64,000 nucleotides of DNA, from the NCBI RefSeq assembly GCF_050947875.1, contig NC_134569.1:14835131-14899130 (forward strand). The letters are read 5' to 3'. The first letter of the stretch is position 1, and the number at the start of each line of letters is the position of its first letter. This DNA is from Dermacentor variabilis. Lineage: Eukaryota > Arthropoda > Arachnida > Ixodida > Ixodidae. Shown here one piece after another: positions 1 through 11,334 of the stretch. Below the pieces are notes generated by a model. It did not search any database. It was not told where the DNA came from and was given only the letters and a program-made list of their open reading frames with translations. The position numbers were made by a program, and so were the translations under genes.

Positions 1-800
1 CCTACAGGAAAGTTATAGGTCCGACAAGTATTTGTTTACCTGTTTTTCTGATATGAAAACAATTAAATGCTTCTTCCTGAAAAAGCAAAAAGAAAACATC
101 CATGTAGTGGTGAACAGCCAGGCATGCCTGTTGCCATTTAGTCACCGCACGATGGAACAGCAGAGAACCAGTAAAACCAAGTCAGAAGTGCGCGAAAAAT
201 AATCTGCATACATACGAGGACCTACGGGTGAAGTGCCCATAGACGTAAGCGTATATTTTAAGATTTCTGAAGGCCACCGCGAAAATTATATATTTTGGTA
301 TATCGTATGGCAGGAGACAACGCAGCGACCTACGGAGAAGCCATGCATCTGAGCCGACACGCACATTTAGCTGTTTCTCTCGGCGAATGCAATAACTTGT
401 CCGCACGAGCCACGATTGGCCGGCGTGTTTCTGACAAACCACTAAAGCCTACGAAGTGCTTTGCGAAGTGCACGGATACCAAATACTGCACCGAACTAGA
501 TTATTTAACAACCCTAAACGATTTTGCGTTCAACAATGCCGGTGATTAAACCGGCAACCTCGTTCTCAGAGACGTGATCTCACTCGGCTGTCGGCATAAG
601 ATTGGATACGAACTGTATAGGCGAACAATGACAAGTGTTTTGCTGAAGGATAAAGGGGAAAAAAAAAAACTCGATCTTGTCGCGGAATTTGAGCGAAAAC
701 CAAGCAACTATATATGCGCTAAATCTTTTATAGTTGCGGGAATGAAATTGCAGGTCACGTGTACGGACATATATATAGCTGCCACAAGAAAAAAAAATTG
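1..800. other. No recognisable feature
   Basis: AT-leaning unique-looking sequence. Short open frames occur on both strands but none shows a domain, a codon-use signal or a recognisable protein. I see nothing assignable here. Confidence 0.4.
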
Positions 801-1524
801 GAGGAAGCTTTAGCTCGGGCCGAACTCCGACGCGGCCTATTCAAATACATGTAAAAACGCAAAAACGTTTTTCTGAGATAACCCCTGGACCGATTTTAAT
901 GAAATTGTTGCATTTGAGAGAGAAAGTTAATTTCTAGTGCCTGTTGGAAGCGGAATTTTGATTTAGGGCTTGAATTGTGTAAAAAGAATTTTCAAAAATT
1001 CAGGCGTTCGAAAAAAATAGAAGCACGAAGTTTACAAACTAATAGCTCTGCATCAAAAACAGATATCGCGATTCTGTAAACGGTATCCATTAGACGATTC
1101 AAAGCGGACAAATTTGATATGTCAGTTTACATCTTACGTGAATTTGTTACGTTGTTTACGAGGGTTCTGCAAAAGTTGCAATTACACATTACGCCATTTT
1201 TTGAGGTTCATGTGTAACATATCAATTTTGTCCGCCTTAGATGTGCTATCAGGTACAATTCACAGAATTGCGATATCATTTTTTCTTGCTGAGTTACGGA
1301 GTTGTAAACTTGATAGTTTCGTTTTCTGAAAATTTGCGATTTTTGCCAAGTTTTTATAAAAAATTGACGACCTAAATCTAAAATTCGAAACCAACAGTCA
1401 CTAGATTTTAAGTTTTTCTTTTAAATGCAGCAAACCCTGTCAAATTTGGTGCAGTGGTTGCCGAGAAAAACGAATTCTCCGTTTACATGTATTTAGATAG
1501 GAGCACCCGAGCTAAAGCTTCCTC
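801..1524. mobile_element. Non-autonomous TIR element, family A copy 1
   Basis: The ends are inverted repeats: AGGAAGCTTTAGCTCGGG at 802-819 and its reverse complement at 1506-1523. A further inverted match (ATACATGTAAA against TTTACATGTAT) lies just inside. The interior is AT-rich and non-coding. A second copy lies at about 3040-3764 and a terminal fragment at about 14425-14515, which supports a dispersed family. I could not settle a target-site duplication, so the superfamily is open. Confidence 0.6.
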
Positions 1525-1867
1525 TTAAGCTTCGCCTTCAAGAGTGGAACGCGACAGCGTTCCCGTCGACCCGCCAAGGGGTGTAAGACAATGGGCTACG
1601 GCGCAGCGATCACTTACGAGGCGCCCCGCATCGGACGCGGTGAGCGTCGAGCAACACAGCGTTCGGCGCGGCAACGAAACGTGCGCCTGAGCAAGCGGCG
1701 CACGCCTGAGAGCTCGTTTCTAAGGCAACACCGCATTCACTAGAGGCGCTTTTGTACCGCTTTGAAGCATCGAACAGTCTCTCGAAGTGATGTAACATTA
1801 TTTTTCTGCACCAAATGACCTACTTTGTACGCGTTTGAGTGGTGTTGAAATCAAGGTAATAAAAAAA
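1525..1867. other. GC-rich stretch upstream of SINE, unassigned
   Basis: GC-rich sequence without a credible gene, ending in an A-run just before the tRNA-like SINE head. It may be part of a larger composite repeat with that SINE, but only one copy is present here. Confidence 0.3.
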
Positions 1868-2073
1868 AAACTCGTGGCTGAGTGGTAGCGTCTCCGTCTC
1901 ACACTCCGGAGACCCTGGTTCGATTCTCACCCAGCCCATCTTGCAAGTTGTTTTTTATTCATGAAGTGCCTGCCGGGATTTATCGCTCACGGCCAACGCC
2001 GCCGACACCGACGCCGACGACACCGGCTTTTCTGCGACACGAGCTCCTTAACGCTGTCGCGTTAAAAAAAAAC
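1868..2073 (+). mobile_element. tRNA-derived SINE
   Basis: The head resembles a tRNA gene with an internal pol III promoter: an A-box-like TGGCTGAGTGGTAG at about 1874-1887 and a B-box-like GGTTCGATTC at about 1918-1927. The two halves of the arms are separated by an anticodon-like region. Unlike a true tRNA gene it continues into a body of about 130 bp rich in GCCGACACCGACGCC-type repeats and finishes in an A-run at about 2066-2073. A genuine tRNA gene would end soon after the B-box arm, so SINE is preferred. Confidence 0.6.
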
Positions 2074-3039
2074 AGTTGTTCGTCGCAGCCCATAGGCACG
2101 TAGGCTGAAATGGCTGAAATGAAGCGCTAACAGCATACCCGCACTTGGTTCGACCAATTCGCTCCACTGAGACAATTACAGGTCGCAAGGCTGTGCTCGA
2201 ATAAATGTTAATTTCTCGCCAATGCTCTGATGGCCGGTCTCCCGACGTCTGCTCGCGACAGTACATAAGTCGCAGAAGACGCAGTGGGGCAATAGCCGAC
2301 CGAGACGCTTTTAACCCAGCCTAACCGGAATACTCTGTATAGCTGTGACCCAGCGCACGTTACCGCATCCTGCCTCTCAAGGCGAGCGTGGTTAGCGCCG
2401 CAGCTCATGACGCGTCTGACGCATCAGCAGCACTCCCGGAGCCCACGAGAATTAAGACGGGCGCACGCGCAGACGCAGCCCCCGCAAGGAATAGAACGAG
2501 AAGCCAAGGAGAGGACTATTTTCGTGTCCCATGCAAAGGAAGCGCGGCACGCGTCAAGCTACTCTTTCGTCGACACCGTGGTCAAGGCCGCGCCGAAAGA
2601 TGCCGCCAGAGGGAGACGGATGCGCTGCCTTTCCGCCGGGACAGTTGCAGAAGGCGCACGTTTCGCCCCCACCTCGTGAAAGAAACACGTCCATCTAATT
2701 CGCCCGCACTTCGCTCTTCATTTCACCAGCGCAACACGGCGGCGCCTGCACGTCGCACATTCGTTGCACGCAGCGCAGACTTCGCCCAGGTCGTGCAGTG
2801 CCGGTTCTGCCCGAGCAAGAAGGAATGACGGGAACTCGTTCACCAAGCGCAACGCGAATCGAATGTACCACGTGTGTCGCTGACGTCGGCTTCGGCGGGC
2901 ATCTGGTGCGACAGCTCTTACTCTGATGCGGTCAGGATAGACCTTAGAACGAGATGTTGGCCGATCCGACTATTCGTATTATTCGGAGCAATCGGGAGCT
3001 CTTTGTCGGCCACTGTGCCCACTGATGCTGTATTAGCTG
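2074..3039. other. No recognisable gene; GC-rich block
   Basis: GC-rich from about 2380 to 2830, with overlapping open frames on both strands. None shows a known domain or low-complexity-free protein character, so I treat them as compositional. Confidence 0.35.
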
Positions 3040-3764
3040 CCTGCAGCCTAGCTCGGGCGCAACTCCGATGCCGCCTATTCACATACACGCAAAACGCAAG
3101 AACGCTTTTCTGAGATAATAACCACTGGGCCGACTTTAACGAGATTTGTTGCATTTTAGAGAGAAAGTTAAATTCTGGAGCCTGTTGGAAGGAAAATATT
3201 GATTTAGGGCCTGAATTTCTTTACAAAGAATTTTTAACAATTGTATACGTTTAAAAAATGGTAGCCCGGAGTTTCCATATTTGTCCCTCTGCATCAAAAG
3301 ATGTTGGCGTTCTCTAAACTGCATCCGTTAGAGTATCTAAAGCGGACAAATTGGATATATTTATTTACAGCGCAAGTAATTTGTTACAATATTTACGAGA
3401 GTATTGCGAGTCATACTCACATAAGAACGGTATACTGCATAGCGGTGTGTAGTACATTCATTTTGTCACCTTTAGACGCACTATCAGATGCAGTTGACAG
3501 AATTGTGATGTCAATTCTTATTGCTGAGTCACAGAGTTGTAAACTTGATAGTTTCGCTTTCGGCAAACGCGATTTTTTGACATTTGTATAAGAGTACCGA
3601 CAGCCTAAATCAAATATCCGCTTACAACAGTCACGAGATTTTAATTTTTTCTTCGAATACAACAAACCTCACCTAATTTGGTCCAGTGGTTGCTGAGAAA
3701 ATCAATTTCTGCTTTGCCGTGTATTTAGATGGGAGCCGCCGAGGTAATTAAAGCTTCCTCATTA
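3040..3764. mobile_element. Non-autonomous TIR element, family A copy 2
   Basis: Collinear with the copy at 801-1524: shared blocks include the region after CGCCTATTCA, the TTCTGAGATAA block, the GAGAGAAAGTTAA block and the TGTATTTAGAT block near the right end. Both terminal repeats are more eroded than in copy 1; the right end still reads AAAGCTTCCTC. The two copies lie in the same orientation about 2.2 kb apart. Confidence 0.55.
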
Positions 3765-3799
3765 CACCTTGCTGCAAGTCAGCCTTCGTCATAGCTATA

Positions 3800-4790
3800 A
3801 CGCCGAGACGCTGTCTATTGTCCTTACTCTTTATTGATTATATTGAAGCTGATGTTACGCCTTCGTTCAGAATGTTCGCGGATGTTCGTGTGATTTGTAG
3901 GATCAAAAATAATGAGTGTGATATTAGATCGCTGCAGTCGGATTTAGACGTAGTAGGAATTCGGTGCCATAAGTGGAAAATGGCACTGAATGTTAAAAAA
4001 TTTGTACACGCCACTTGCTCAAGGAAGCGCGCATTTCAGACATGTACTGATATATTAAGTAATATGGCCTTAAAGAAGTCCGACGAATATAAACATCTGG
4101 AAATTTTAATGAAGTCTTACTTAAGGTGGAATAGGCACATTAAGCACATCAGAAATAAGGCAATGAGTTCGTTGGGTTCCTACGTCTCAATTTCAGTCAC
4201 TAAATATTACGTGATGTACATTAAAAGAACAACTGTATTTCACTCGTGTGCGCAGTTCCCTTGAACACGGATGTTGAGATGATCCACACACGGACGACCT
4301 CGCGGATAAGCTTGAACAAGTGCAAAATAAGACAGCGAAGTTCATGCTTAATAAATATAGCGGGAAGTTGTGAGTGACAGAACGTAAAAATAAATTATCG
4401 GGGCAACCATTAAAAGACTGCCGACAATGTCTTAGACTGAAATATTTTCACAAGGTTCATTATTCTAAAACAGGGATCGACAGAGAAAAGCACATTACGC
4501 GTAAGTCATCATTCTGTATCTCGAAGAGATATGGACATGCATTAAAGGTCCGTGAGTTGCCGTTTAGGTGTGACGTATTTCAATATTCATTTTTTGTGCG
4601 ACCCATAACTGAATGGAATGCTTTTCGCCTGATATTGTCAGTATTGAAAATAGTTCTTATTTTAACCACGCTTTATACAAAATTTGATGTTATTGGCTTT
4701 GTACTTCTTGTTATGTACCCCCCCCCCCCCTTTGCTAACGGCCCGTTAGGGCGAGGCAGTTATGTAATGATAAAATAAAATAAATTTACG
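3800..4790 (+). pseudogene. Decayed CR1-type LINE, 3' part of reverse transcriptase
   Basis: Two frames (3818-4264 and 4374-4778) carry remnants of a CR1-like RT C-terminal half. The first has an eroded FADV in place of F/YADD, followed by a thumb-like stretch with W..HI.HI.NKA. The second has the family's C-terminal pattern: ISKRYGHALKVRELPFR, then FFVRPITEWNAF. Frames are broken by stops and shifts. A C-run precedes GCTAACGGCCCGTTAGGGC, and the fragment closes with an A/T-rich tail (ATAAAATAAAATAAAT) at about 4770-4790, as expected for a LINE 3' end. The 5' part is absent, consistent with 5' truncation. It is not functional. Confidence 0.6.
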
Positions 4791-7700
4791 ACAGCTAGGG
4801 GGTGATGTTACGAAGCAATCACGAGTGGCACCAAAGACGAAATCGATCTTTGAATTTGATTTTGAAGGCGACTTGGCTGGAAGAGCTTGCAACTAGTTTT
4901 GGCAGCCATCTTCCTTTATGTATCGTTGTCTAGTTTGTAAATTTACATTTATATACCACCACCCATCTCTCTCTCTCTCTCCACGCTGCATACCTTTCGT
5001 CAGTCATTAAACGGAAGCGAAAGAGGGAACGGAAATGTACATCGATAGTTTTATTCAACTGCTGAATTATGAGTACAGTCCACGCGCTGCCCGTTTTCTG
5101 TTCTCCCTGGCGGCCCCGTTGCGTCGATGGCACATCTGAATCGTGAAAACACGCATCGAATTCGCACACTTCTCACTTCGATGCCTATAGGCTCGCGGCC
5201 GACACGCATCAGGGCTTCGGGACGCATCGGCCGCAGTCGGGGCACAGCCATCGTTCCCTTCTTCTCCTGCCCGGGTCGCGAGCGATGGGCGTGCCGCGCG
5301 CACGTCTCGTCAACGCTAACGGCAGCAGAAAAACCATGCTCTGTTGATTTCGTTTTTTTTTTTTCCTCCTTCCCGCGCACCATTACCGCCGCATTCCGCG
5401 GAGGCACGCCCTGGTCTCCCTTCTCCCACGCCGCGTGCGATGATGCTTGCCCCGCACGGCACGAAAGCACCGCAGGAAAACCCCGCGTCCTGGCGGTCAT
5501 TAAACGGTAGCGATACGCGACATGAATACGACGGCGAGGAGGAAAATGCGCAACGCCGTCATGTATCCGCGCGTCAACGTGCAAGCATTAGAATCGCGAC
5601 GCAGGAGGCGCATAACGTTGCCTCCATGTCGTAAAATATCGTAAGGAAATATATGCAGCCGCACGGCAAATATTTTCGTCGGGAAAAATGGGGCGGCTGC
5701 GAACCTGCGGTGGACTATACCGTATTACCGTACGGCCAGATGTGTTTCCGCGTGGCAGTACGGCACGGCTAGAACTCTATTATCTGTCTTCTATTCTGTG
5801 TACTGAATTACTAACCGCTGATGTCCTCAGATATCAGCAGTACTGCGCAACACTTCCAGAACTCTCACAGTAAACCAGAGCTCAGTAGAGAACTATTACA
5901 GTTTCATCCACGCCACCCCCCTGTCTACCTTCCTCCCTCCTCGGGACGTACGAAGCTGGTGGATAGCTTCAGAACAGCAAACGTTCTAAAAACGTTGTTC
6001 GTAACGTTACCCTCCAGCCGACGACTCGCGCACGTTCCAGGCCATCACAGCCAACCGTCAGCGATGCAGCGCTTTGCAGCCCGCTGCTGATGACATACGT
6101 GAAAAATGCGTGTACTTCTAGCCCGGTCCTGAGGCTTAAGATAGCCGCTTGTGCTAACGCCATTGTGTGTTACAATACCCTCTCTGTTTTGTTCTACCAA
6201 ACCAGGGGCTGAGGTGGCTGCAGCCTCGCACTGGCGAGGCCTACGAAGAGGTGGCGATACTGCGTCTCTTACATCACGACACACAAAGAACAGCGAACGA
6301 GACGGGAGCAGCTTATCATCGACTTGTACGTTAGCCTCCAACGCATTCTTCTTTTTTTCGCAGCGGAAAGCTAAAAACGCGTTGCACTCTTTTCCCGCCT
6401 ACAGGATGAAAGCTGCAGAAGCGGACGAGAGAACAAGCACAAATCTGTCAGCTGCCGATTACCCAACCGTTGTGCGATCTCTCAAGCGCACTGGCTGTTC
6501 TCGAAACGGAAAGTGCGAACCGCAGCGGTGCGAGGCGTGCATGACAGGGCGCCCGCTCACCGAATCGAGGGGGTCTGCAACACGCGCTGTGACGTGCTCG
6601 GATCGAGGCGTGCCGATGACACAGTCGTGTCCGCCGGATGAGCGAGTGAGACGGCGCGTCTCGATTCACTCGATACTCGGAATTGCACGGCGCAGAAGGC
6701 AATTTGCATGCGTCCTTCTCGCAGCGTCGGAGAAGGGGAGAGGCGGGCCAGCGGAGCAGCGCATATCGCGCGCCGTATAGACCGTTTTTTCGTAGGCGCC
6801 GCCATATTGTGAACGCAGTGGCTTGGGTGAAAGCGGTCTTTTGCATGGCAGGTATGCGCTCGGCGGTAGGTTCTGGCGTTTGTTCTCGCGGTCGTGCGGT
6901 CAGTTTAGTATGACGTGCGTCTTCTACGCGGTAAACGGCTCTGTGAGACGTGCTGGAGTGGTTTAAGGCGTCATGGCCGGAATTTCTGCTGGCATTGAGG
7001 TGGACGGAACACAGCGCGATGTGTGCGCGCATATTTGAGCGTACAATCAGCCTCGGAGATCAATTGTGTATTTCTGAATGTTCCAATCACTAATGTGACC
7101 TTATTGCAGTATTATCCTCTATTTCTAAGCTGCGGTTTAGGAGCCATGAAACATACGCGACGATCGTAACAGAGTGGATACCGTTCTGCTACGATAGGAG
7201 CTGTGATGTTATACTTTGACAAGCGTTCAAACTGTTCGCTGCAGGTTACATTGCGTGACTACTTGATTCGATGGATGAGGTTTCCGCCCCTGAATAAAAC
7301 AGTTTTGCCAAGCAATAATAGCATACCTTACAGTCTGAATTAAGCTTGTCCAGCAAAGGACGACTCTTTACGAACTGCGCGAGCGTCCTAAGCAGTGTTA
7401 GGTGCTGGATTACAGATATCTTTGTTCTATATATCGCATGGTCCAAGCATACGGCATCAGCGGTTATATACTTATAAACGTTGTGCGGCGTGACTATGCT
7501 AGGTCGTATTGCGCGGCGTTAGCCCATTTTCTCTTGCTTTTTCGAGAAAGAGGATAATAACCGAAATTTTTTTTTCGGTTGTGTTCGTTCCGTTCTCTAC
7601 GACGCACTCACACGCATTACGAAAATTTTGTCCTCAAAAATAGGCATGGCATTCTTTTTACGCGATCCCTCTCATATAATATGGCTGTATACAGGTCAAA

Positions 7701-9380
7701 AAGGCAATGCCGAAGCGCACAGCTTACATATGTATCGTGCTGGTTCACCAACCGCAGTGATTTCTGTGCTGAGCAGCGCCATCGGCCTCATGCAGGAAGG
7801 CTAGCGTAGACATATGGTAATTTGAAGCCTACTAGACTTGAAATGCGCGAGAACGATGTCGGTGCATCACAAATATTTGATAGCGCCTGCCGGTTAATGT
7901 TTCGTGGTTGTCTTAGGTTGGCCGTGCACGAGCATGCGCTCTTATGCTTTATGTGTTACTCCCTACGCCAAGCGATCAGATATGAGCAGATTTACCATTT
8001 CATGTTGTTAATACAGAGACACTGGTTTTCTGTATTGAATTAAAACCGATATAAGCAAAATAGTTCACAACACATACATACACTGCGGCTGATAAAGCAC
8101 GTCACATTTTTGCGCCCCCAAGAGATATTTATGCTGTAGTTACCTACTGTAGTTACCTACTACAGCCTACTGTAGTTTCCGATGCACCGAAAAGCTTCCC
8201 TGACGACCTTATATGAACGGACATGGCGTAAATTTCACAAAGTACCATCTAAAACATCTCGAGATCGTGCCGCAGCACGCGACAGCAATACTTTCAAGCA
8301 GCGCCGCGCCGGATGGCCCAAGCCAGAGAGGAGGAAAGGCTCTCCGCGCGCCCTATCCTCCTCGCCCGATGAAAAGGTCTGAGATTCGTTGCGGCCGACG
8401 GGCCTCGCAATATCGCGAAACACAGCGGCTCCCGGCATCCACAACAGCCAGCACCGGCAACGGCATCGGGAGACGCACGGACGCGAATCACCGATCACGC
8501 CGCCGCGGGGCCATCGGACGGAAGGAAACGAACGACGACGAGCGACGGAAGGGGCACGCGACACGAGGCTTACGTAAGGGCCGGGCTCTGCCAAGATCTC
8601 CGCGAAAGTGTGTCAGGGCCAGACAGGCGACAGGGGCCGCCGCTTTGGACGCGTGGATACTGACCAGCTGCGCGATCAGTGCTATTTAGTCCCAGTAGAA
8701 TGTCGAAGGCATATTTATAGCGTATATATATTTTCTTATACTTTGCTATTCCTCGTCTCATTCGACGATGACCAGGAGGCGCTATCGTGTGTGATCAGGT
8801 CATTAAATATTCGGTAATAGAGACGCGTGAGGCAGCATTCACAGATGGGCATATCCCCCCGACCGAGGTGAACACGCCAACAGCGACCACTCGCAGCTTC
8901 CGTTGCAAGCGTGAACGGCGCGCCGCTTCTCCAGTGTTCACGTGATCGAAGCGGCCAGCACAGTCTATTGTAGCGTCCAAATCACACAACATCTGCGCCA
9001 GGTTTGGCGGAACACGCGAGGCAGATAATAAGCGAACTGTGTATGCGCGTACAAAAGACCATAAAGTTTACGACGTTCGAGCGCGCAGCTATATAGGCGC
9101 CCCAGGGAAGACTCGCAGAGTGCTTTCGTTGTTGTTCTTGCGCAGGATGAGCGCTGTCTGTCGCCGCACACGCTTCCCGGGAGAGTTCTCGAGGCCACCT
9201 GCATCACGTGATTCCCTCGTCGATATCGCCAATGGGGAAGCCGCCAGTTCCTTCCCCGAGGTTCAACATTTCGTCATCAACACGGGACGTGCCTCTCTCT
9301 CGTTGCCTCACCTCCTGGGAGCGAAGTTAGCCCACTCTTCCTGGCACAACGAGATACAAGTGGTATCTAAACAAAGCCTG
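4791..9380. other. No recognisable gene; several GC-rich blocks
   Basis: A 4.6-kb stretch without an element I can name. GC-rich blocks at about 5080-5620, 6200-7030 and 8240-8680 hold long overlapping open frames on both strands (for example 6151-6780 plus and 6448-7032 minus). This is the pattern of GC-rich non-coding DNA rather than of one gene. A (CT)n run sits at 4967-4982, and a short direct repeat of the GTAGTTACCTACT type at about 8136-8175. A 5' exon or promoter of a host gene could hide in the GC blocks, but nothing shows it. Confidence 0.35.
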
Positions 9381-9651
9381 TTTTTTATTTTATTTATACA
9401 AGTACCTGCAGCGCCACAAGGGCATTATTGCAGGGGGGGACAAATTGAAGAAAAGTGAACATGTGGCAAAAACTTGATACAGCAGAGCACAGGTGGTAAG
9501 AGTAACAAAATACGTAACATAGATGAGTCATCTCGACGGCAAAACGGTCTTGTGAAATGCGGTGCAAATTTGCAAGACAGAAATGGAAAGGGTACACTAT
9601 CGCATGAAGTGCAATGCCAGCCAAATGATATAAAGAAAACGGGATAATATA

Positions 9652-11334
9652 CTACGACAGACTGCGTGACAATAAAGACAGAAACTCTGAACACGTTTTA
9701 CATTCACCAATGCTCCTGGGAAGCCTATTCCAGTGTGCGGAAACATGCGGGAAAAATGAATTACGGTAGACATCAGTACGACAGCGCATTTCAAGGACTT
9801 TCAGCTCGTGATCACATCGTTTAGAGATGAAGTGGGGAGGGAAAATGTACAAGTTCTTGTTTATTCCTGTGAGATCAAAGTAGATTCGGAAAAAAAGTTC
9901 TAATTTTGCAGTTAATCGGCGGTGTGCTAGTGATTTCCAACCAAGGTCCTCTTTAAGCAATGTAATACTGCTACGGAAATTATAATTACCAGAAACAAAT
10001 CTTGCAGCGCGGTTTTGGACGCGTTCGAGCTTTTCTATAAGTTTAGAGCTTTGAGGGTCCCATACCTGGCAAGCGTATTCGAGTACCGGACGAACATATG
10101 TTATGTAAAGCTGTTCTTTTACTTTCTGGGGGGCGTTATAAAAATTACGTCTAACAAGGTTTAGTATACGAGATGATTTTAAGGTTAAGTATTCAATATG
10201 TCTGTTCCATGTTAAATTTTCTGAAAAATAGACCCCGAGGTATTTGTAGTGTTCGACCTTTTCAAGAAGTAGTCCGTCCAATTTGTACACTGATCTCACA
10301 GGAAAGCGTTTACGGGTGAATGACACAAGTTGGCATTTAGCATTGTTCAAAGACATGCCCCACTTAATGCACCAAGCATGAATTTTGTTTAGATCATTCT
10401 GCAAACTACTAACATCACAAACATTTTCTACGTTCTTGTATATGGCACAATCATCAGCATATAACCTCACTTTGCATTCTAGATTGTGCACAATGTCATT
10501 TATAAAGACTAAAAATAACAAAGGCCCCAAAACAGACCCTTGGGGCACGCCAGAGGTTACGGTGACAGGTGTTGATTTGGTTCCGTTTATTAAAACATGC
10601 TGTGTTCGTCCAGACAGGTAATTTCCAATCCAATGTACTATTGCAGGGTGTATACCGAGACAAGATAATTTATGTAAAAGCAATGCATGAGAAACTGTGT
10701 CGAAAGCTTTCCGGAAATCTAAAAATATACAGTCTACCTGAAATCCAAGGTCAAAAGAGTAAAAGAGATCGTGAGCGAACTCTACCAGTTGAGTCGTACA
10801 TGACAAGCCAGGCCTAAATCCATGTTGAAAATCCGAAAAAAATTTATTGCTTTGAAGGTGTTTCATCACAGCACTGTATATGATGTGTTCTATTGTTTTG
10901 CAACATACACATGTTAGAGAAATAGGCCTGTAGTTTTCTAGTACATTTTTGGGACCGTTCTTATGTATGGGAACGACGTGGGCTACCTTCCACTCTGCAG
11001 GTAATGAAATGGTATTTAATGATTTATTAAACAGAGCGACTAAAAAATGCGCAATTTCTTGAGAGCAGGATTTCAATACCTGCGACGGAATACCATCGGG
11101 ACCGCCAGCTGATTTGTTGTTCAGATTGGAAATAAGTTTCAGAACACCGTTATATGTGACAGTGACCATAGGCATATTCTCATAGACTATTTCTTGTATT
11201 TCAGGCGGTTCACCAGTGTATGTCTCAGAAAAAACACTTTTAAAATAGGAATTCAGACAGCAAGCCTTCTCATAATCATCAAGCACTTTTCTCGCCGACT
11301 GATAAAATGGGGACAGTTGTGTCCACTTTACCAT
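9652..11334 (-). CDS. CR1 ORF2, reverse transcriptase part (frame-shifted from endonuclease)
   Basis: 560 codons encoding a complete non-LTR RT. The N-terminal RT block has NNKSAGGPDGIP (residues 72-83). The palm block FLDFRKAFD (205-212) carries the first catalytic Asp. SGVPQGSVLGPLLF lies at 261-274. The catalytic YADD is at 292-295, followed by the thumb (SLNNAKCQ; LGVYF) and a CR1-type C-terminal end with HWNRLP. There is no RNase H. The ATG at 11332-11334 is not a natural start: this frame overlaps the endonuclease frame for 56 nt and is simply its continuation after a one-base shift, most likely in the run of four A (minus strand) at 11287-11290, where the upstream frame is thrown out of register. 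Function: target-primed reverse transcription of the element's RNA. RT identity is certain. The copy's activity is doubtful because of the shift. Confidence 0.85.
   Translation of the reverse strand: MVKWTQLSPFYQSARKVLDDYEKACCLNSYFKSVFSETYTGEPPEIQEIVYENMPMVTVTYNGVLKLISNLNNKSAGGPDGIPSQVLKSCSQEIAHFLVALFNKSLNTISLPAEWKVAHVVPIHKNGPKNVLENYRPISLTCVCCKTIEHIIYSAVMKHLQSNKFFSDFQHGFRPGLSCTTQLVEFAHDLFYSFDLGFQVDCIFLDFRKAFDTVSHALLLHKLSCLGIHPAIVHWIGNYLSGRTQHVLINGTKSTPVTVTSGVPQGSVLGPLLFLVFINDIVHNLECKVRLYADDCAIYKNVENVCDVSSLQNDLNKIHAWCIKWGMSLNNAKCQLVSFTRKRFPVRSVYKLDGLLLEKVEHYKYLGVYFSENLTWNRHIEYLTLKSSRILNLVRRNFYNAPQKVKEQLYITYVRPVLEYACQVWDPQSSKLIEKLERVQNRAARFVSGNYNFRSSITLLKEDLGWKSLAHRRLTAKLELFFRIYFDLTGINKNLYIFPPHFISKRCDHELKVLEMRCRTDVYRNSFFPHVSAHWNRLPRSIGECKTCSEFLSLLSRSLS

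Noticed and set aside
1868..1945. Genuine tRNA gene
   Set aside because: A- and B-box-like blocks are present but the sequence continues into a body with a terminal A-run, as in a SINE, and I could not close a sound acceptor stem.
6151..7032. Overlapping frames of about 200 codons on both strands
   Set aside because: Mutually overlapping, Arg-rich and featureless: GC-driven.
11332..11334. ATG as a real start for the CR1 RT protein
   Set aside because: It lies inside the endonuclease frame's overlap, just before a frameshift. The RT is a continuation of ORF2.
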